Shown here one piece after another: positions 25,566 to 34,320 of a stretch of 48,387 bases of DNA. The translations under genes were made by a program, and so were the position numbers. Below the pieces are notes generated by a model. The model was not told the DNA's origin. It searched no databases and saw only the letters and a program-made list of their open reading frames with translations. Positions within the stretch are counted from its first letter, which is position 1. Each line of letters opens with the position of its first letter. Source of the stretch: Candidatus Heimdallarchaeota archaeon (GTDB lineage Archaea > Asgardarchaeota > Heimdallarchaeia > Heimdallarchaeales > Heimdallarchaeaceae); contig JABCTC010000026.1 of the NCBI GenBank assembly GCA_018238545.1, positions 1 through 48,387 on the forward strand. Direction: 5' to 3'.

Positions 25566-26468
25566 ATGCAGATTTCTCCTGAACTTCTCTTGGGTAGCGC
25601 GATTGGTTTATTCACTGCACTTCTCTGGGCTGTGTCAACAAACGTCTACAAAACTCAGAGTAAGGAAGCTACACCTTTAGCAATTTCCGCTCTGAAAATG
25701 TGGGCAGCTATGGTATTCATGTCATTCATTGTCATGCTACCGTTTAGAACAGCACCATTCTATGTTCCAATCGAGTCACTTGTCTTTCTCATTGCATCTG
25801 TCAGCATAGGTCTTGTAATAGGAGATTTGTCATATCTAACAAGCCAAGAACGCATTGGGGTTTCCTATGCCTTTCCAATAGCTAACATCTTTCCAATTTC
25901 CACTTATCTTATCGCAATCTTCCTCGTTAATGAACCCATCATTATCAGTCGCTTTTTTGGAATAGTAATTGCAGTGATTGGAGTGGCAATAATATCAAGA
26001 GAACAAATTACCAATAATGAAAAACCTGAGATGCGTAAAGCCGACTTTCTAGGTATAGGTTTGGCAGTTCTGGCCGCAATCTGTTGGTCTCTAGGGAGTG
26101 TGTTTCTTCAGATAGGTGTACAAGATATAGATCCTATCGATGCTACTTTCGTAAGGATGATATTCGGAGGAGCCATTTTTGTACCTCTATGTCTGACAGC
26201 GGTCAAACGTGGAATGCCAATGCCAACAAGGAGAGCAGCAAAGATTGTCATGGCAGCAGGATTTCTAGGAATGACTCTGGGCACTCTTCTTTACACCTAT
26301 ACTGTCAAATTGATTGGTGCATCAATTGCCTCACTTCTTGGTTCCACATCTCCACTCTTTGCAGTCCCAATTTCGATAATATTCCTCAAAGAATCATTCA
26401 GTCGACGATCAATCGGAGGTGTCCTTCTCACGGTTGTGGGAGTCATTCTAGTAATTGTAGCAATCTAA
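25566..26468 (+). CDS. EamA/DMT-family transporter
   Basis: About 300 aa from the ATG at 25,566. A GTG at 25,458 would add 36 charged residues unlike the family and is not preferred. Ten hydrophobic segments fall in two EamA halves: AIGLFTALLWAVSTNVYK opens the first and GIGLAVLAAICWSLGSVFLQ opens the second. The first half ends with FFGIVIAVIGVAIIS and the second with GGVLLTVVGVILVIV. Such proteins export or import small metabolites; the substrate cannot be read from sequence. It is convergent with corA, with the stops nearly touching. Confidence 0.82.
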   Translation: MQISPELLLGSAIGLFTALLWAVSTNVYKTQSKEATPLAISALKMWAAMVFMSFIVMLPFRTAPFYVPIESLVFLIASVSIGLVIGDLSYLTSQERIGVSYAFPIANIFPISTYLIAIFLVNEPIIISRFFGIVIAVIGVAIISREQITNNEKPEMRKADFLGIGLAVLAAICWSLGSVFLQIGVQDIDPIDATFVRMIFGGAIFVPLCLTAVKRGMPMPTRRAAKIVMAAGFLGMTLGTLLYTYTVKLIGASIASLLGSTSPLFAVPISIIFLKESFSRRSIGGVLLTVVGVILVIVAI

Positions 26469-26470
26469 GG

Positions 26471-27532
26471 TCAGACCCAACCAATACGTCTGAAATAACT
26501 TAGAAGAACTAAACCCACAATGAACATGATAGCTAAGAAGACTGGATAACCGTAATAGAATTCTAGCTCAGGCATCCATTGCCAATTCATTCCGTAAATT
26601 GACGCCATAAGAGTAAGGGGTATGAAAATGACTGAGATAACAGTTAACACTTGCATAACTTCATTCATTTTGTTACTAACTCTCGATAGGTAGATGTCAA
26701 GCATTCCAGTTATTGATTCGCGATATGTTTCAACATGATCTGTAACACGAATGACATGATCATAGAGGTCTCTTAGGTAAACCAGAGTTTCATCACGTAC
26801 ATATTGAGGAGCATCTCTCTGTAATTTCAATACTACCTGCCTAAGAGGCCAAATATGACGTCTGAATGCAATTAGAGTTCTCTTGAGTTTGTAGATTTCA
26901 GTCAACATTTCAGCTGAACCTTCTTCAATAAGATCATCTTCCAATTCTTCAATTCTATCGCCAATGTATTCCAGAACAACGAAATACTTGTCCACTATGA
27001 GATCTAGCAAAGCATATTCTAGATAGTCAGAGTCTCCCTTACGAATATGACCACCAGGTCGACGTGCTCGAATACGAATCGCATCAAAGATATCATCTGA
27101 AGACTCTTGGAATGAGATGATGTATCCTTTTCCAAAAACAATTGAAACTTGCTCTGAATGAACATCGTTTCCAATGAGGTCATAGGCCCTCAGAACTGTG
27201 TATACACCTGTTGACATCGCGTCCAGCTTTGGTCTTTGACCGATACTAGGAATATCTTCAATCACAAGTGGATGAATTTTATAGAAATTGCAGATTTTCT
27301 CAACAATATCGACATCATGAACTCCCATAACATGAATCCACTTTGTTGCACCATCCTTCAATGAAGGACTGCAGTCTTCAATTGAGTCTGCGTCGTATTC
27401 TCGAATCTCACCTTCTGAGAACTCAATTATTTTTATTATAACATCCTCATGTCGTTTCTCGCCTGTATGAATGATTGTTCCAGGAGGTAGACCGACTTTG
27501 TCTCTTTTCTCATCTTGACTCATCAGGACCAC
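26471..27532 (-). CDS. corA: CorA-type divalent metal ion transporter
   Basis: This 353-aa protein has the CorA layout: a large cytoplasmic N-terminal alpha/beta domain (WIHVMGVHDVDIVEKICNFYKIHPLVIEDI at about 66-95), long helices with acidic runs (RIEELEDDLIEEG), and two C-terminal membrane helices. The diagnostic GMN (in SIYGMNWQWMPE, at about 314-316) sits between them. The channel is a pentamer that admits Mg2+, Co2+ or Ni2+. An internal Met at codon 4 (27,523) may be the real start. Ends in basic RRIGWV, as is usual for the cytoplasmic tail. Confidence 0.92.
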   Translation of the reverse strand: MVLMSQDEKRDKVGLPPGTIIHTGEKRHEDVIIKIIEFSEGEIREYDADSIEDCSPSLKDGATKWIHVMGVHDVDIVEKICNFYKIHPLVIEDIPSIGQRPKLDAMSTGVYTVLRAYDLIGNDVHSEQVSIVFGKGYIISFQESSDDIFDAIRIRARRPGGHIRKGDSDYLEYALLDLIVDKYFVVLEYIGDRIEELEDDLIEEGSAEMLTEIYKLKRTLIAFRRHIWPLRQVVLKLQRDAPQYVRDETLVYLRDLYDHVIRVTDHVETYRESITGMLDIYLSRVSNKMNEVMQVLTVISVIFIPLTLMASIYGMNWQWMPELEFYYGYPVFLAIMFIVGLVLLSYFRRIGWV

Positions 27533-27637
27533 AAATGTTTGAGTGTCTAGAATATATTAGAACGTGAGGATTACAATGAGGTCATATATTAGAAAGGACC
27601 CGAGTCTTCATTAAGTTATAACTAAACAATATTTAGC

Positions 27638-27904
27638 ATGTTAGATAATGTTGTTGGAGTCAAGACTTCGAATGTGGTGAGTGATTTCGAGGACTTCTGT
27701 CGTTTCAACATTCGTAGTGATATAGAAGCCTCAGTAGAAACCACAGTAAGACAAATCAGAACCCTCATTCAATGGTTTGAACTTCTACTTACAACACCCT
27801 CACCAGATGATATTCGTTCAGTCCTCACTAAATGTCTGACTCATAAACTCACTAAAGGGAAAAATCCGAAACTGAATCAAGACTTTTGGTTCCTAATAGA
27901 TTAG
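27638..27904 (+). pseudogene. Truncated tyrosine-integrase-like N-terminal fragment
   Basis: This 88-aa frame has a helical stretch (DFEDFCRFNIRSDIEASVETTVRQIRTLIQWFELLL...PSPDDIRSVL) that resembles the N-terminal core-binding (SAM-like) domain of tyrosine recombinases, in which a helix, T..T...IR..I.WF and P..EDIRS.L recur. No catalytic domain with the Arg-His-Arg-Tyr set follows in any frame before 28,034. I read it as a relic of an integrated element. A small independent DNA-binding protein is possible. Confidence 0.4.
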
Positions 27905-28033
27905 GTGGATAAATAATATGCTTAGTTCTTCAACTAGTGAATTCTAGTCATGCTTGCAATCTGATTCTTGTTACCAACATATTAAAGTCATTTTAAACTA
28001 ATAATCACGGCGGGAATTGAAGTGTGATAATCA

Positions 28034-28546
28034 ATGGCGTGGCTTAATCAAGAATTCAAGCAATATATTTTGATCTCGAACCATAGACGTGAAAATGGAA
28101 AAATCACCGATGAAAATGACCTAGTAATAATGACATTTGAAAGCACATGGCGAGGACTAATAACTAAATTTCAAAGTGGTAAAGAGGCGCACCTCAGAAC
28201 CTGTTTCTATTTCTCTCGATTGAGAGAAACTACAAAAGTTATAGATGAAAACAGGAACAAAATAGGTGAATTCCAACTTTCGTTTAGAGGAGAAATGACT
28301 TTTATCACACCCGATAAAAAACAGCTATTTTGTATCGAATATATACCAAGAGAGTACAGAATGTCCATATATGACCCTGAAATAAATAATGAGATAGCAT
28401 CTGTGAAATGGTACTTTTGGATTGATTCACCTGAGAAGAGCAAGGGGCCATCAAGATACGATATTTACGTATATGATGAAACATATCCTGTTATTCCATT
28501 GTTATCAGGCATCTGCTACATGTATAGAAGAATAAAGTATGGTTAA
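28034..28546 (+). CDS. LURP-one/scramblase-like fold protein
   Basis: This 170-aa protein consists of alternating beta-strand-like segments with the phrase TKVIDENRNKIGEFQLSFRGEMTFITPDKKQLFCIEYI, reminiscent of the LURP-one-related/phospholipid-scramblase (Tubby-like) barrel, in which short strands are separated by DEnG turns. No membrane helix is obvious except the weak C-terminal VIPLLSGICYMYRRI. Function unknown. It stands alone between the integrase relic and the small zinc-ribbon gene. Confidence 0.45.
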   Translation: MAWLNQEFKQYILISNHRRENGKITDENDLVIMTFESTWRGLITKFQSGKEAHLRTCFYFSRLRETTKVIDENRNKIGEFQLSFRGEMTFITPDKKQLFCIEYIPREYRMSIYDPEINNEIASVKWYFWIDSPEKSKGPSRYDIYVYDETYPVIPLLSGICYMYRRIKYG

Positions 28547-28654
28547 ATGTCATGATTGGGTAACTTACCAAAAACTGCCAACCGAATGACTCAATCTCTT
28601 TCTAATATACCATGTCTGAGAATGTGAGGATTACACGCGGACTTAGTATTTGAG

Positions 28655-28870
28655 CTATCCTTTATCATCAACTGAGATTAAATCAGGGCGTTCCTCTTCA
28701 TGTGATGTCTTTCCTAGACCCTGCCAGAAATTGATTACACTTGACCGAACTATACTTTGTGTTCTACGAGTTCCCTTACCATTTACACAATATATACAGA
28801 ACTCGTCATTATCGCTACACTTTGTATGTTCGTCAAGTGATAGTCCACACCCTTGACAATTTTTCACCAT
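28655..28870 (-). CDS. Small zinc-ribbon protein
   Basis: This 71-aa protein begins MVKNCQGCGLSLDEHTKCSDNDEFCIYCVNG, giving Cys at about 5, 8, 18, 25 and 28. The CxxC...CxxC arrangement and the CQGCGLSL phrase match the putative zinc-ribbon family that I recall as zf-ribbon_2. The tail is polar and charged. It is divergent from the gene at 28,979, and a perfect inverted repeat lies between them. Likely a DNA-, RNA- or protein-binding module. Confidence 0.65.
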   Translation of the reverse strand: MVKNCQGCGLSLDEHTKCSDNDEFCIYCVNGKGTRRTQSIVRSSVINFWQGLGKTSHEEERPDLISVDDKG

Positions 28871-28908
28871 TTAAATCAAAAATAAAACAAAGTAATCTAG
28901 TAATAAGA

Positions 28909-28934
28909 AAAACCATTCAAGCAGGAATGGTTTT
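28909..28934. promoter_or_regulatory. Perfect 10-bp inverted repeat in a divergent gap
   Basis: Arms AAAACCATTC (28,909-28,918) and GAATGGTTTT (28,925-28,934) flank a 6-base loop between the divergent zinc-ribbon and winged-helix genes. It could be an operator shared by both or an RNA hairpin. The T-run in the right arm also resembles a terminator, but no upstream + strand gene needs one. Confidence 0.5.
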
Positions 28935-28978
28935 GGTAACATCAGCGTTGATAGTTTCAATATTAAGGAAGTAATTGA

Positions 28979-29851
28979 TTGCTTGCCACATTAGTTGAGG
29001 TTACTGTGATATCATCTCGCTCAGAACTGATGAGGAAAATATTACTCACAATAGATCAGCACCCTTCATCAATCTACGATATTATGTACTCTATGACCAA
29101 TTTTTCCGATCCAAAAAGAACTAGACTACCCAAGCTTCTCAAATCTATGGAGAATGATAATCTAGTTGTAAGTGCGCTCCAACCAGGACCACTTGGTCCA
29201 TATCGAAGAATCTACAAAACCGGTCCAGACGCAGAGAAGTTTCTGGTAGAAAACCTTCGAGATTCGATTGAAACTATACTTCATTTCTATAATTCATACA
29301 GAACATCAAATCCCGGTGAATTATATGAACTAGGGGAGAACCCAGATATTGCTACTAAAGATGGCAAAATCCTGTATGCGTCGTATCCTCAAGTCAAAGT
29401 AAATGACCTTAATGAAATTAGAAACCTTTCATCCAATCATAATGTTACAATCTCAATCCTAGGCCCGGATGATATCCTAAGTAAAACAGGAATTTCCTAT
29501 GATGTTGTGGAGTCAAATATCATGGATATAGAATCACCAAGCAAAACATACTCTGAGGTCCGTCTTAGGGGAATCCCACCAAGAAACCAGCTTCCAAAAG
29601 CTATTGCAGAATGCAAGAGAGTGTTGATCAGAGGTGGAATGTTGAGAATGGTGGTACCGTTTGTATTCTTTGATGAACCTGAGAAAGCAACACTTGGCGA
29701 ATTCCTTAGAATCACTGCAGCCACTCAGTTTCCTGAGTTAAGAGTAGCCGAAGGAAATGATATTCTCCATATTATTAAGCAGAATTTTTCAAAACATGGA
29801 ACCTATGAAACCAAATTTGGAGAAGTCCGTTTCTGGGCAGTCAAGTCATAG
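28979..29851 (+). CDS. Winged-helix domain fused to methyltransferase-like domain
   Basis: This 290-aa frame starts with TTG; GTG at 29,006 or ATG at 29,030 may be the true start. Residues about 17-95 form a PadR-like winged helix (ILLTIDQHPSSIYDIMYSM, LPKLLKSMENDNLVV, YRRIYKTGPDAEKFL). Residues about 125-290 resemble the second half of a class I SAM methyltransferase: LPKAIAECKRVLIRGGMLRMVVPFVFF is the usual post-motif phrase, and the end reads EVRFWAVKS. No glycine-rich SAM motif I (GxGxG) is evident, so catalysis is doubtful and it may be a ligand-sensing regulator. It is convergent with the true methyltransferase next door. Confidence 0.6.
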   Translation: MLATLVEVTVISSRSELMRKILLTIDQHPSSIYDIMYSMTNFSDPKRTRLPKLLKSMENDNLVVSALQPGPLGPYRRIYKTGPDAEKFLVENLRDSIETILHFYNSYRTSNPGELYELGENPDIATKDGKILYASYPQVKVNDLNEIRNLSSNHNVTISILGPDDILSKTGISYDVVESNIMDIESPSKTYSEVRLRGIPPRNQLPKAIAECKRVLIRGGMLRMVVPFVFFDEPEKATLGEFLRITAATQFPELRVAEGNDILHIIKQNFSKHGTYETKFGEVRFWAVKS

Positions 29852-29852
29852 A

Positions 29853-30545
29853 CTATTCATCTAAACCAGGTTTTCTGGCAACTATCCAAACATACCCTCT
29901 TTTATCGCCAGGTTTCATAATTCGTTCTTCAGTACCAAACCCATGTATGGTCCAACCTTCAAGTTCGGATTTTAGTTCTTCTTCGTCGATGAATCTAATT
30001 GGTGGATCAGTGTCAAAATGAGGGAGAATATTCCCACTATATACAAAAAATCCTCCAGGTTTCACTGCTGCAACCGCTTCCCTCATTCGAGGTACCGTTC
30101 TATCAAAGAGGTATTGCAAACATTGAAGGGCAATAACCACATTATACGATTCTAGTTCTATTGGCCAGCCATCCATATCATCCAGTCTGAACTCCACATT
30201 TTCAATCAGATTCAAAATATTAGCTCTCTTTTCTGCTACAGCTATTGCACTAACCAAAGCATCAACAGCAACTAATCGACAACCCATCTTTGCCAAGTAG
30301 CATGATACACTTCCGTAACCACACCCAAGTTCTAAAACATCCATATTCTTCGCATCTGATTCAGTAATTGCAAGAGCATGTTCTAATTGCTGAATGCGAG
30401 ATCCTACGTTAAGCTGCGAAAGTTCTTCATCACTTGCAGAAAGCATCTGACTGTAAATCTTATCCCAGCCGTCCATCCATTTCTTAGGTGCTGCCACGCT
30501 AACATGAGTATGTGCAGTCATTTTACTCGAGCGCGCAGCCAACAA
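29853..30545 (-). CDS. Class I SAM-dependent methyltransferase
   Basis: This 230-aa protein has all main motifs: VLELGCGYGSVSCYLA (motif I, about 70-85), LVAVDAL (acidic end of strand 2), VEFRLDDMDGWPIE (motif II region), NVVIALQCLQYL (strand 4), and AVAAVKPGGFFVYSG (strand 5 entry). It resembles small-molecule methyltransferases of the UbiG or tellurite-resistance style; the substrate is unknown. Met-9 (30,521) may be the true start. One base separates its stop from that of the convergent gene. Confidence 0.85.
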   Translation of the reverse strand: MLAARSSKMTAHTHVSVAAPKKWMDGWDKIYSQMLSASDEELSQLNVGSRIQQLEHALAITESDAKNMDVLELGCGYGSVSCYLAKMGCRLVAVDALVSAIAVAEKRANILNLIENVEFRLDDMDGWPIELESYNVVIALQCLQYLFDRTVPRMREAVAAVKPGGFFVYSGNILPHFDTDPPIRFIDEEELKSELEGWTIHGFGTEERIMKPGDKRGYVWIVARKPGLDE

Positions 30546-30572
30546 CGTGATGTATAAGAAGTTTGGTTTCAG

Positions 30573-30592
30573 CTATGTGAGAAAGCACATAG
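30573..30592. promoter_or_regulatory. 7-bp perfect inverted repeat in divergent gap
   Basis: CTATGTG and CACATAG flank a 6-base loop between the methyltransferase and the winged-helix membrane protein, which are transcribed divergently. A possible operator; nothing shows a partner protein. Confidence 0.3.
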
Positions 30593-30661
30593 AGAAAAGC
30601 TGATATTGATTTGCTTATGCCACCATTAACTGTAAATAGAAAATTTTCTGGGGTTTACATA

Positions 30662-31093
30662 ATGCACGATAAGAAAGAGAAGATTGTTAGTCTTATAATG
30701 AAACACAATGTCAGTGCTATTGCTATTCTCAGTGAGAATCTTGAACTTGACCAAGAAGCTGTTATTGAACTAATCAATGAACTGATATCAGAGAATGGGC
30801 TTCATGGAATGGTATCGGAAGATGGTGTTAGATTCTTCAGAAGTGATGCAAAGGTTTCTGACGCCCCAGTCATTCACCGCGAGGACCATCTACCGGAATT
30901 TCTCAGTTATGATTCACGCCCCGGGAAAGTAATCGCGATTATAGGTTTTATAATTCTAATAGGTGCAGGGCTAGTCACTAATTATGCTACTGATATAACT
31001 GAGGAAAATTTTGCAGCAGGACTCTTTCTTGTTGGATTAGTCATTTTCTTAGGTGGTCTTTACTTAGTAACAAAGAAGGATACACCAGCCTAG
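30662..31093 (+). CDS. Winged-helix-like domain with two C-terminal TM helices
   Basis: About 143 aa from ATG at 30,662; a start at 30,611 is possible but adds an unlikely hydrophobic leader. Residues 1-60 look like a small winged helix (KEKIVSLIMKHNVSAIAILSENLELDQEAVIELINELISENGL). After a linker come two membrane helices: VIAIIGFIILIGAGLVT and FAAGLFLVGLVIFLGGLYLV. A DNA-binding domain tethered to the membrane would be a one-component sensor. No ligand domain is visible. Confidence 0.55.
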   Translation: MHDKKEKIVSLIMKHNVSAIAILSENLELDQEAVIELINELISENGLHGMVSEDGVRFFRSDAKVSDAPVIHREDHLPEFLSYDSRPGKVIAIIGFIILIGAGLVTNYATDITEENFAAGLFLVGLVIFLGGLYLVTKKDTPA

Positions 31094-31134
31094 CAACGTA
31101 ATTGTTATCATAACGGATTGCTTAAGTAGAGGTC

Positions 31135-32133
31135 TTGATGGCCGCTAAGTACGGTGACTCAATGCAAGACCTCATCTTTTTCGCAATGACAATCTCAATT
31201 TTTGCTGTTGGTGTTGGCATTCTTTCGTCCATGATTGGAATCGGTGGAGGAACCGTCAATACTCCATTACTACTGATTGTCTTTGCTGGAATTTTCGATG
31301 AACAAACTGCACCAGCAACAGCTCTAGTAGGAGCACTCTTCGTATCAATCGCAGCATCAATTAGTTATTGGAGGCAAAACCCACGACCAACTATTCTTCG
31401 AATTGGTTTCATGTTTGCATTACTAACTGTTCCAGGATCACTTTTTGGAGTATATTTACGTACATTAATTGAGGCGCCATATCTTCTCCGTCTCATTTTT
31501 GGAATCTCACTGATGCCTATTGCTCTCAAAATGCTTTATGCAAAGAAACGTGGCAACGGAGATCTTGCATCTGAAATGGCAAATTGGGACATATCACAAA
31601 TTTCTAGGCGACAGATGGCAACAGCACTTATTGGTGCATTCATAGGCGGAATCTCAGCGGGTCTTCTGGGACTTGGCGGAGGTGCTGTTATTGTTCCAAT
31701 TCTCTGTGTAGTAATGGGATTACCAATGCATGCAGCAGTTGCAACCTCGATGTTCACAATGATGTTTACGGCATCTGCAGGAACTGCGTACAATGTCATG
31801 CTTGGCTCTGTGAACCTCTATTTTGCGATGGCACTTGGAATAGGTATGCTTGTAGGTGGTCAAATAGGTTCGAGGTTTGCATGCAAAGTCAATGCAGTCA
31901 AATTGAAACAAATCTTTGGACTCATCATTGTTCTACCCTTAATATCAATGATGAAACTCGGTCAGTTATGGTTAGATCCTACTGGCTCGAGAGGTCTATT
32001 ATCCACAATTGGCGATGTAATAATCTGGTTAGCGATTGTTCTACCAATAGGTTTTCTGAGACGGTATCAAATTCGTAAGCAACCCTCTTCAGAAGAATCA
32101 TCTGGGGATTGTGACTTACCCACTCCTGAGTAA
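31135..32133 (+). CDS. TauE/SafE-family anion exporter
   Basis: About 332 aa with eight or nine hydrophobic segments arranged as two homologous halves, each with the family's glycine phrase: GILSSMIGIGGGTVNTPLLLI near the start and GGISAGLLGLGGGAVIVPIL mid-protein. Family members export sulfite, sulfoacetate or related anions. A Met at 31,162 is an alternative start close to the first helix. The stop is about 70 bases before the SDR gene. Confidence 0.88.
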   Translation: MMAAKYGDSMQDLIFFAMTISIFAVGVGILSSMIGIGGGTVNTPLLLIVFAGIFDEQTAPATALVGALFVSIAASISYWRQNPRPTILRIGFMFALLTVPGSLFGVYLRTLIEAPYLLRLIFGISLMPIALKMLYAKKRGNGDLASEMANWDISQISRRQMATALIGAFIGGISAGLLGLGGGAVIVPILCVVMGLPMHAAVATSMFTMMFTASAGTAYNVMLGSVNLYFAMALGIGMLVGGQIGSRFACKVNAVKLKQIFGLIIVLPLISMMKLGQLWLDPTGSRGLLSTIGDVIIWLAIVLPIGFLRRYQIRKQPSSEESSGDCDLPTPE

Positions 32134-32203
32134 CATATACCACAAGCAGACTTAGTCTTCGTTTATTAGGAGGTTCATCTATTGAGTCATGTTCATACCA
32201 TAG

Positions 32204-32980
32204 GTGAGTGCATTGGCGAAATATAATTTTGAAGGGAAGACTGCAATCATTACTGGAGCATCTGCTGGTCTCGGGGAACAATTTGCGTATGCATTTGCCG
32301 AATCAGGAGCAAGTGTAGTACTCGCAGCCCGAAGAAAGGAACATCTTGACAAAATAGCTGACAATATCAAACGAAAATATAACACTGAAACAATTACAAT
32401 TCAGACTGATGTATCTATAGAAAACGATGTCATCAAACTAGTGGATGAAACAGTAAATAAGCTTGGAACTGTTGATATCCTGATTAACAATGCGGGTATT
32501 TTCATTTCAAAGCCATTGATTGAACAGACCTTGGATGATTGGCACACAGTCATGGATGTGAACCTCACCTCAGCTTTTGTGGCATCCCGCGAGGTTGCCA
32601 AAATTATGATCCCAAAGAGATCGGGAGTTATTATCAACATCTCATCAACCTACGGTTTCGGTGCAACGAGATTTCCAGAGGTTAGCTATTACACATCAAA
32701 GGGAGGGATTATCGCAATGACGAAAGCGCTAGCTGTTGAATTAGGTGAATACAATATTCGAGTTAATGCAATTGCACCAGGGTTCTTTCCAACTCCGATG
32801 TCAATAGATGCATTCAATGATGAGAAGCTAGTAACAAATCTGATCAGACCAAGAACAGCTCTTCCAATGTTAGCAGAAAATGAATGGATAAGAGGCGCAG
32901 CCTGTTTCTTAGCTAGTGATGATGCAAAGTACATTACAGGACATACCCTAGCTGTTGATGGCGGGTATCTTGCATTTTAA
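32204..32980 (+). CDS. Short-chain dehydrogenase/reductase
   Basis: This 258-aa protein is a classical SDR. TGASAGLG (17-24) binds the NAD(P) pyrophosphate, NNAG is at 95-98, the catalytic Ser lies in NISSTYG (about 147-148), and the catalytic YxxxK is Tyr162 and Lys166. PGFFPTP follows, and the C-terminus is GHTLAVDGGYLAF, typical of the FabG/gluconate-dehydrogenase-like group. AARRK after strand 2 favours NADP(H). The GTG start matches the family N-terminus; TTG at 32,213 is an alternative. Substrate not predictable. Confidence 0.9.
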   Translation: MSALAKYNFEGKTAIITGASAGLGEQFAYAFAESGASVVLAARRKEHLDKIADNIKRKYNTETITIQTDVSIENDVIKLVDETVNKLGTVDILINNAGIFISKPLIEQTLDDWHTVMDVNLTSAFVASREVAKIMIPKRSGVIINISSTYGFGATRFPEVSYYTSKGGIIAMTKALAVELGEYNIRVNAIAPGFFPTPMSIDAFNDEKLVTNLIRPRTALPMLAENEWIRGAACFLASDDAKYITGHTLAVDGGYLAF

Positions 32981-32999
32981 TTCTAAAAAAGAAAACAAT

Positions 33000-33026
33000 A
33001 GGAAGGCAGGGTTAACCTACCTTCCT
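33000..33026. terminator. Bidirectional hairpin between convergent genes
   Basis: Arms AGGAAGGCAGG (33,000-33,010) and CCTACCTTCCT (33,016-33,026) pair with one mismatch around a 5-base loop, with A-rich sequence on the left and T-rich on the right. It lies in the 60-base gap between the convergent SDR and membrane-repeat genes, as expected for a shared terminator. Confidence 0.65.
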
Positions 33027-33041
33027 TTGTGATTCAAAGAT

Positions 33042-34142
33042 TTAGTCTTTCCAATCCAGAGCTTCAAAATCACGATACTTCTTCCATTGTGCACCTGCTG
33101 CTACACCTGCTATTAGAAGCAGAGAAATGAGGAACACTGCAAAGTTCTGGTATGCATCAAAACTGTCTGCATAAACCCAGAACCATATTGTGAGAATGAT
33201 AACCCAGGTAAAGGTTAAGCCTATTGAGAACCAACTCTCAGGTCCTTCTCCTCTCTTGCGAGCCCATGGTAGCCACATGGCTAAAATTAATCCACAGAAT
33301 ATTGCTAATGATAGAAGAACTGCGGCAACATTCTGATTTGCAGTATAGCTATTTGCAAATTGCCATAACCAAATGACAAGGATTGCAATCCATGCCCAAA
33401 ACAGACCAACTGTTATCTTTGGTTTCCGACCTATTTCAACCTCTCTATTGACTTGAATCTGCATTTCCCCCCACCAAGGAGAGATCACAATAATCATCAT
33501 CAATAGGAATGAAGCTAAAACGATTGCTACATTCTGGTAGAATGTTATGGCATAAACAGTGTCGGAAAAATCATTAGCGAATGGAAGCCATAGCGCTAGG
33601 AAAAACAACCAACCAGTTCCACCGATCCCGCTAATTCGAGCACCCCCTGAATCTCCTTTAGAGGGAACCCAGAGTAAAACGTTCAATGCTCCAATAAGAA
33701 GCAACGATGCGAGTCCGATACCAATGTTCTCATAGAATCCAAATCCAGAAGCATAGAAGACAATCCAGATTATCAGAAACGCTAACCATGCGATTCCACT
33801 TACTGCACTGGCTTTTGGTTTCCGTCCTTCTTGAGCTGGAATCCAGATGAGTGTATTCACAGCTCCAATAGCCAAGAGTGCTACAAATATCACTGTAATG
33901 TTTTCAACGAGCCCGTTTGCACTAGCAAAGAAGAATAGCCAAACAATAGTAAAAGCCATCCAAAGAATGAAACTGACCAATGTTCCATATTCTTTACCGG
34001 AGGTCTTTCTCTTTAGAGATTTCCTTTTTCTTCGACTCTTAATTTCAATATCAATATCAAAATCCTCCTCTTCAACATCCTCGGATGTTTCTTCTGAAGG
34101 AAATTCATTATCATCAATAGGTTTCATTATTTCAAACCTCAT
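33042..34142 (-). CDS. Membrane protein of five tandem two-helix units
   Basis: This 366-aa protein starts with a charged cytoplasmic tail (acidic to about 30, then KSRRKRKSLKRK) and continues with ten membrane helices as five repeats of about 55-65 residues. Each unit reads roughly W..F..IW..FYA..F..YEN...LLASLLLIGA.N..LW.P, with a tryptophan motif in the first helix and a charged loop ending each unit. The repeats resemble SPW-type small membrane domains strung together. Function unknown. It starts from a promoter region shared divergently with the TPR-like gene. Confidence 0.7.
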   Translation of the reverse strand: MRFEIMKPIDDNEFPSEETSEDVEEEDFDIDIEIKSRRKRKSLKRKTSGKEYGTLVSFILWMAFTIVWLFFFASANGLVENITVIFVALLAIGAVNTLIWIPAQEGRKPKASAVSGIAWLAFLIIWIVFYASGFGFYENIGIGLASLLLIGALNVLLWVPSKGDSGGARISGIGGTGWLFFLALWLPFANDFSDTVYAITFYQNVAIVLASFLLMMIIVISPWWGEMQIQVNREVEIGRKPKITVGLFWAWIAILVIWLWQFANSYTANQNVAAVLLSLAIFCGLILAMWLPWARKRGEGPESWFSIGLTFTWVIILTIWFWVYADSFDAYQNFAVFLISLLLIAGVAAGAQWKKYRDFEALDWKD

Positions 34143-34267
34143 CCAACGCGTTAAGTAATATGCGTCAGCTTTCTAATTCTATGCTCTCTACTTTCTATAT
34201 AAAGCAGGGGCACAAATTGGGGTCACAATATGTGACTACCTTTGAACCCATTCATTAATAACAATCG

Positions 34268-34275
34268 TTAAATAT
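34268..34275 (+). promoter_or_regulatory. Archaeal TATA-box-like element
   Basis: TTAAATAT lies 46-53 bases before the ATG at 34,321, and a GAGGAATAAAAA leader immediately precedes that ATG. The distance fits initiation about 25 bases downstream. Confidence 0.5.
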
Positions 34276-34320
34276 CTTGTGGAATCCATGTAGACAACTA
34301 TCGTTCATGAGGAATAAAAA

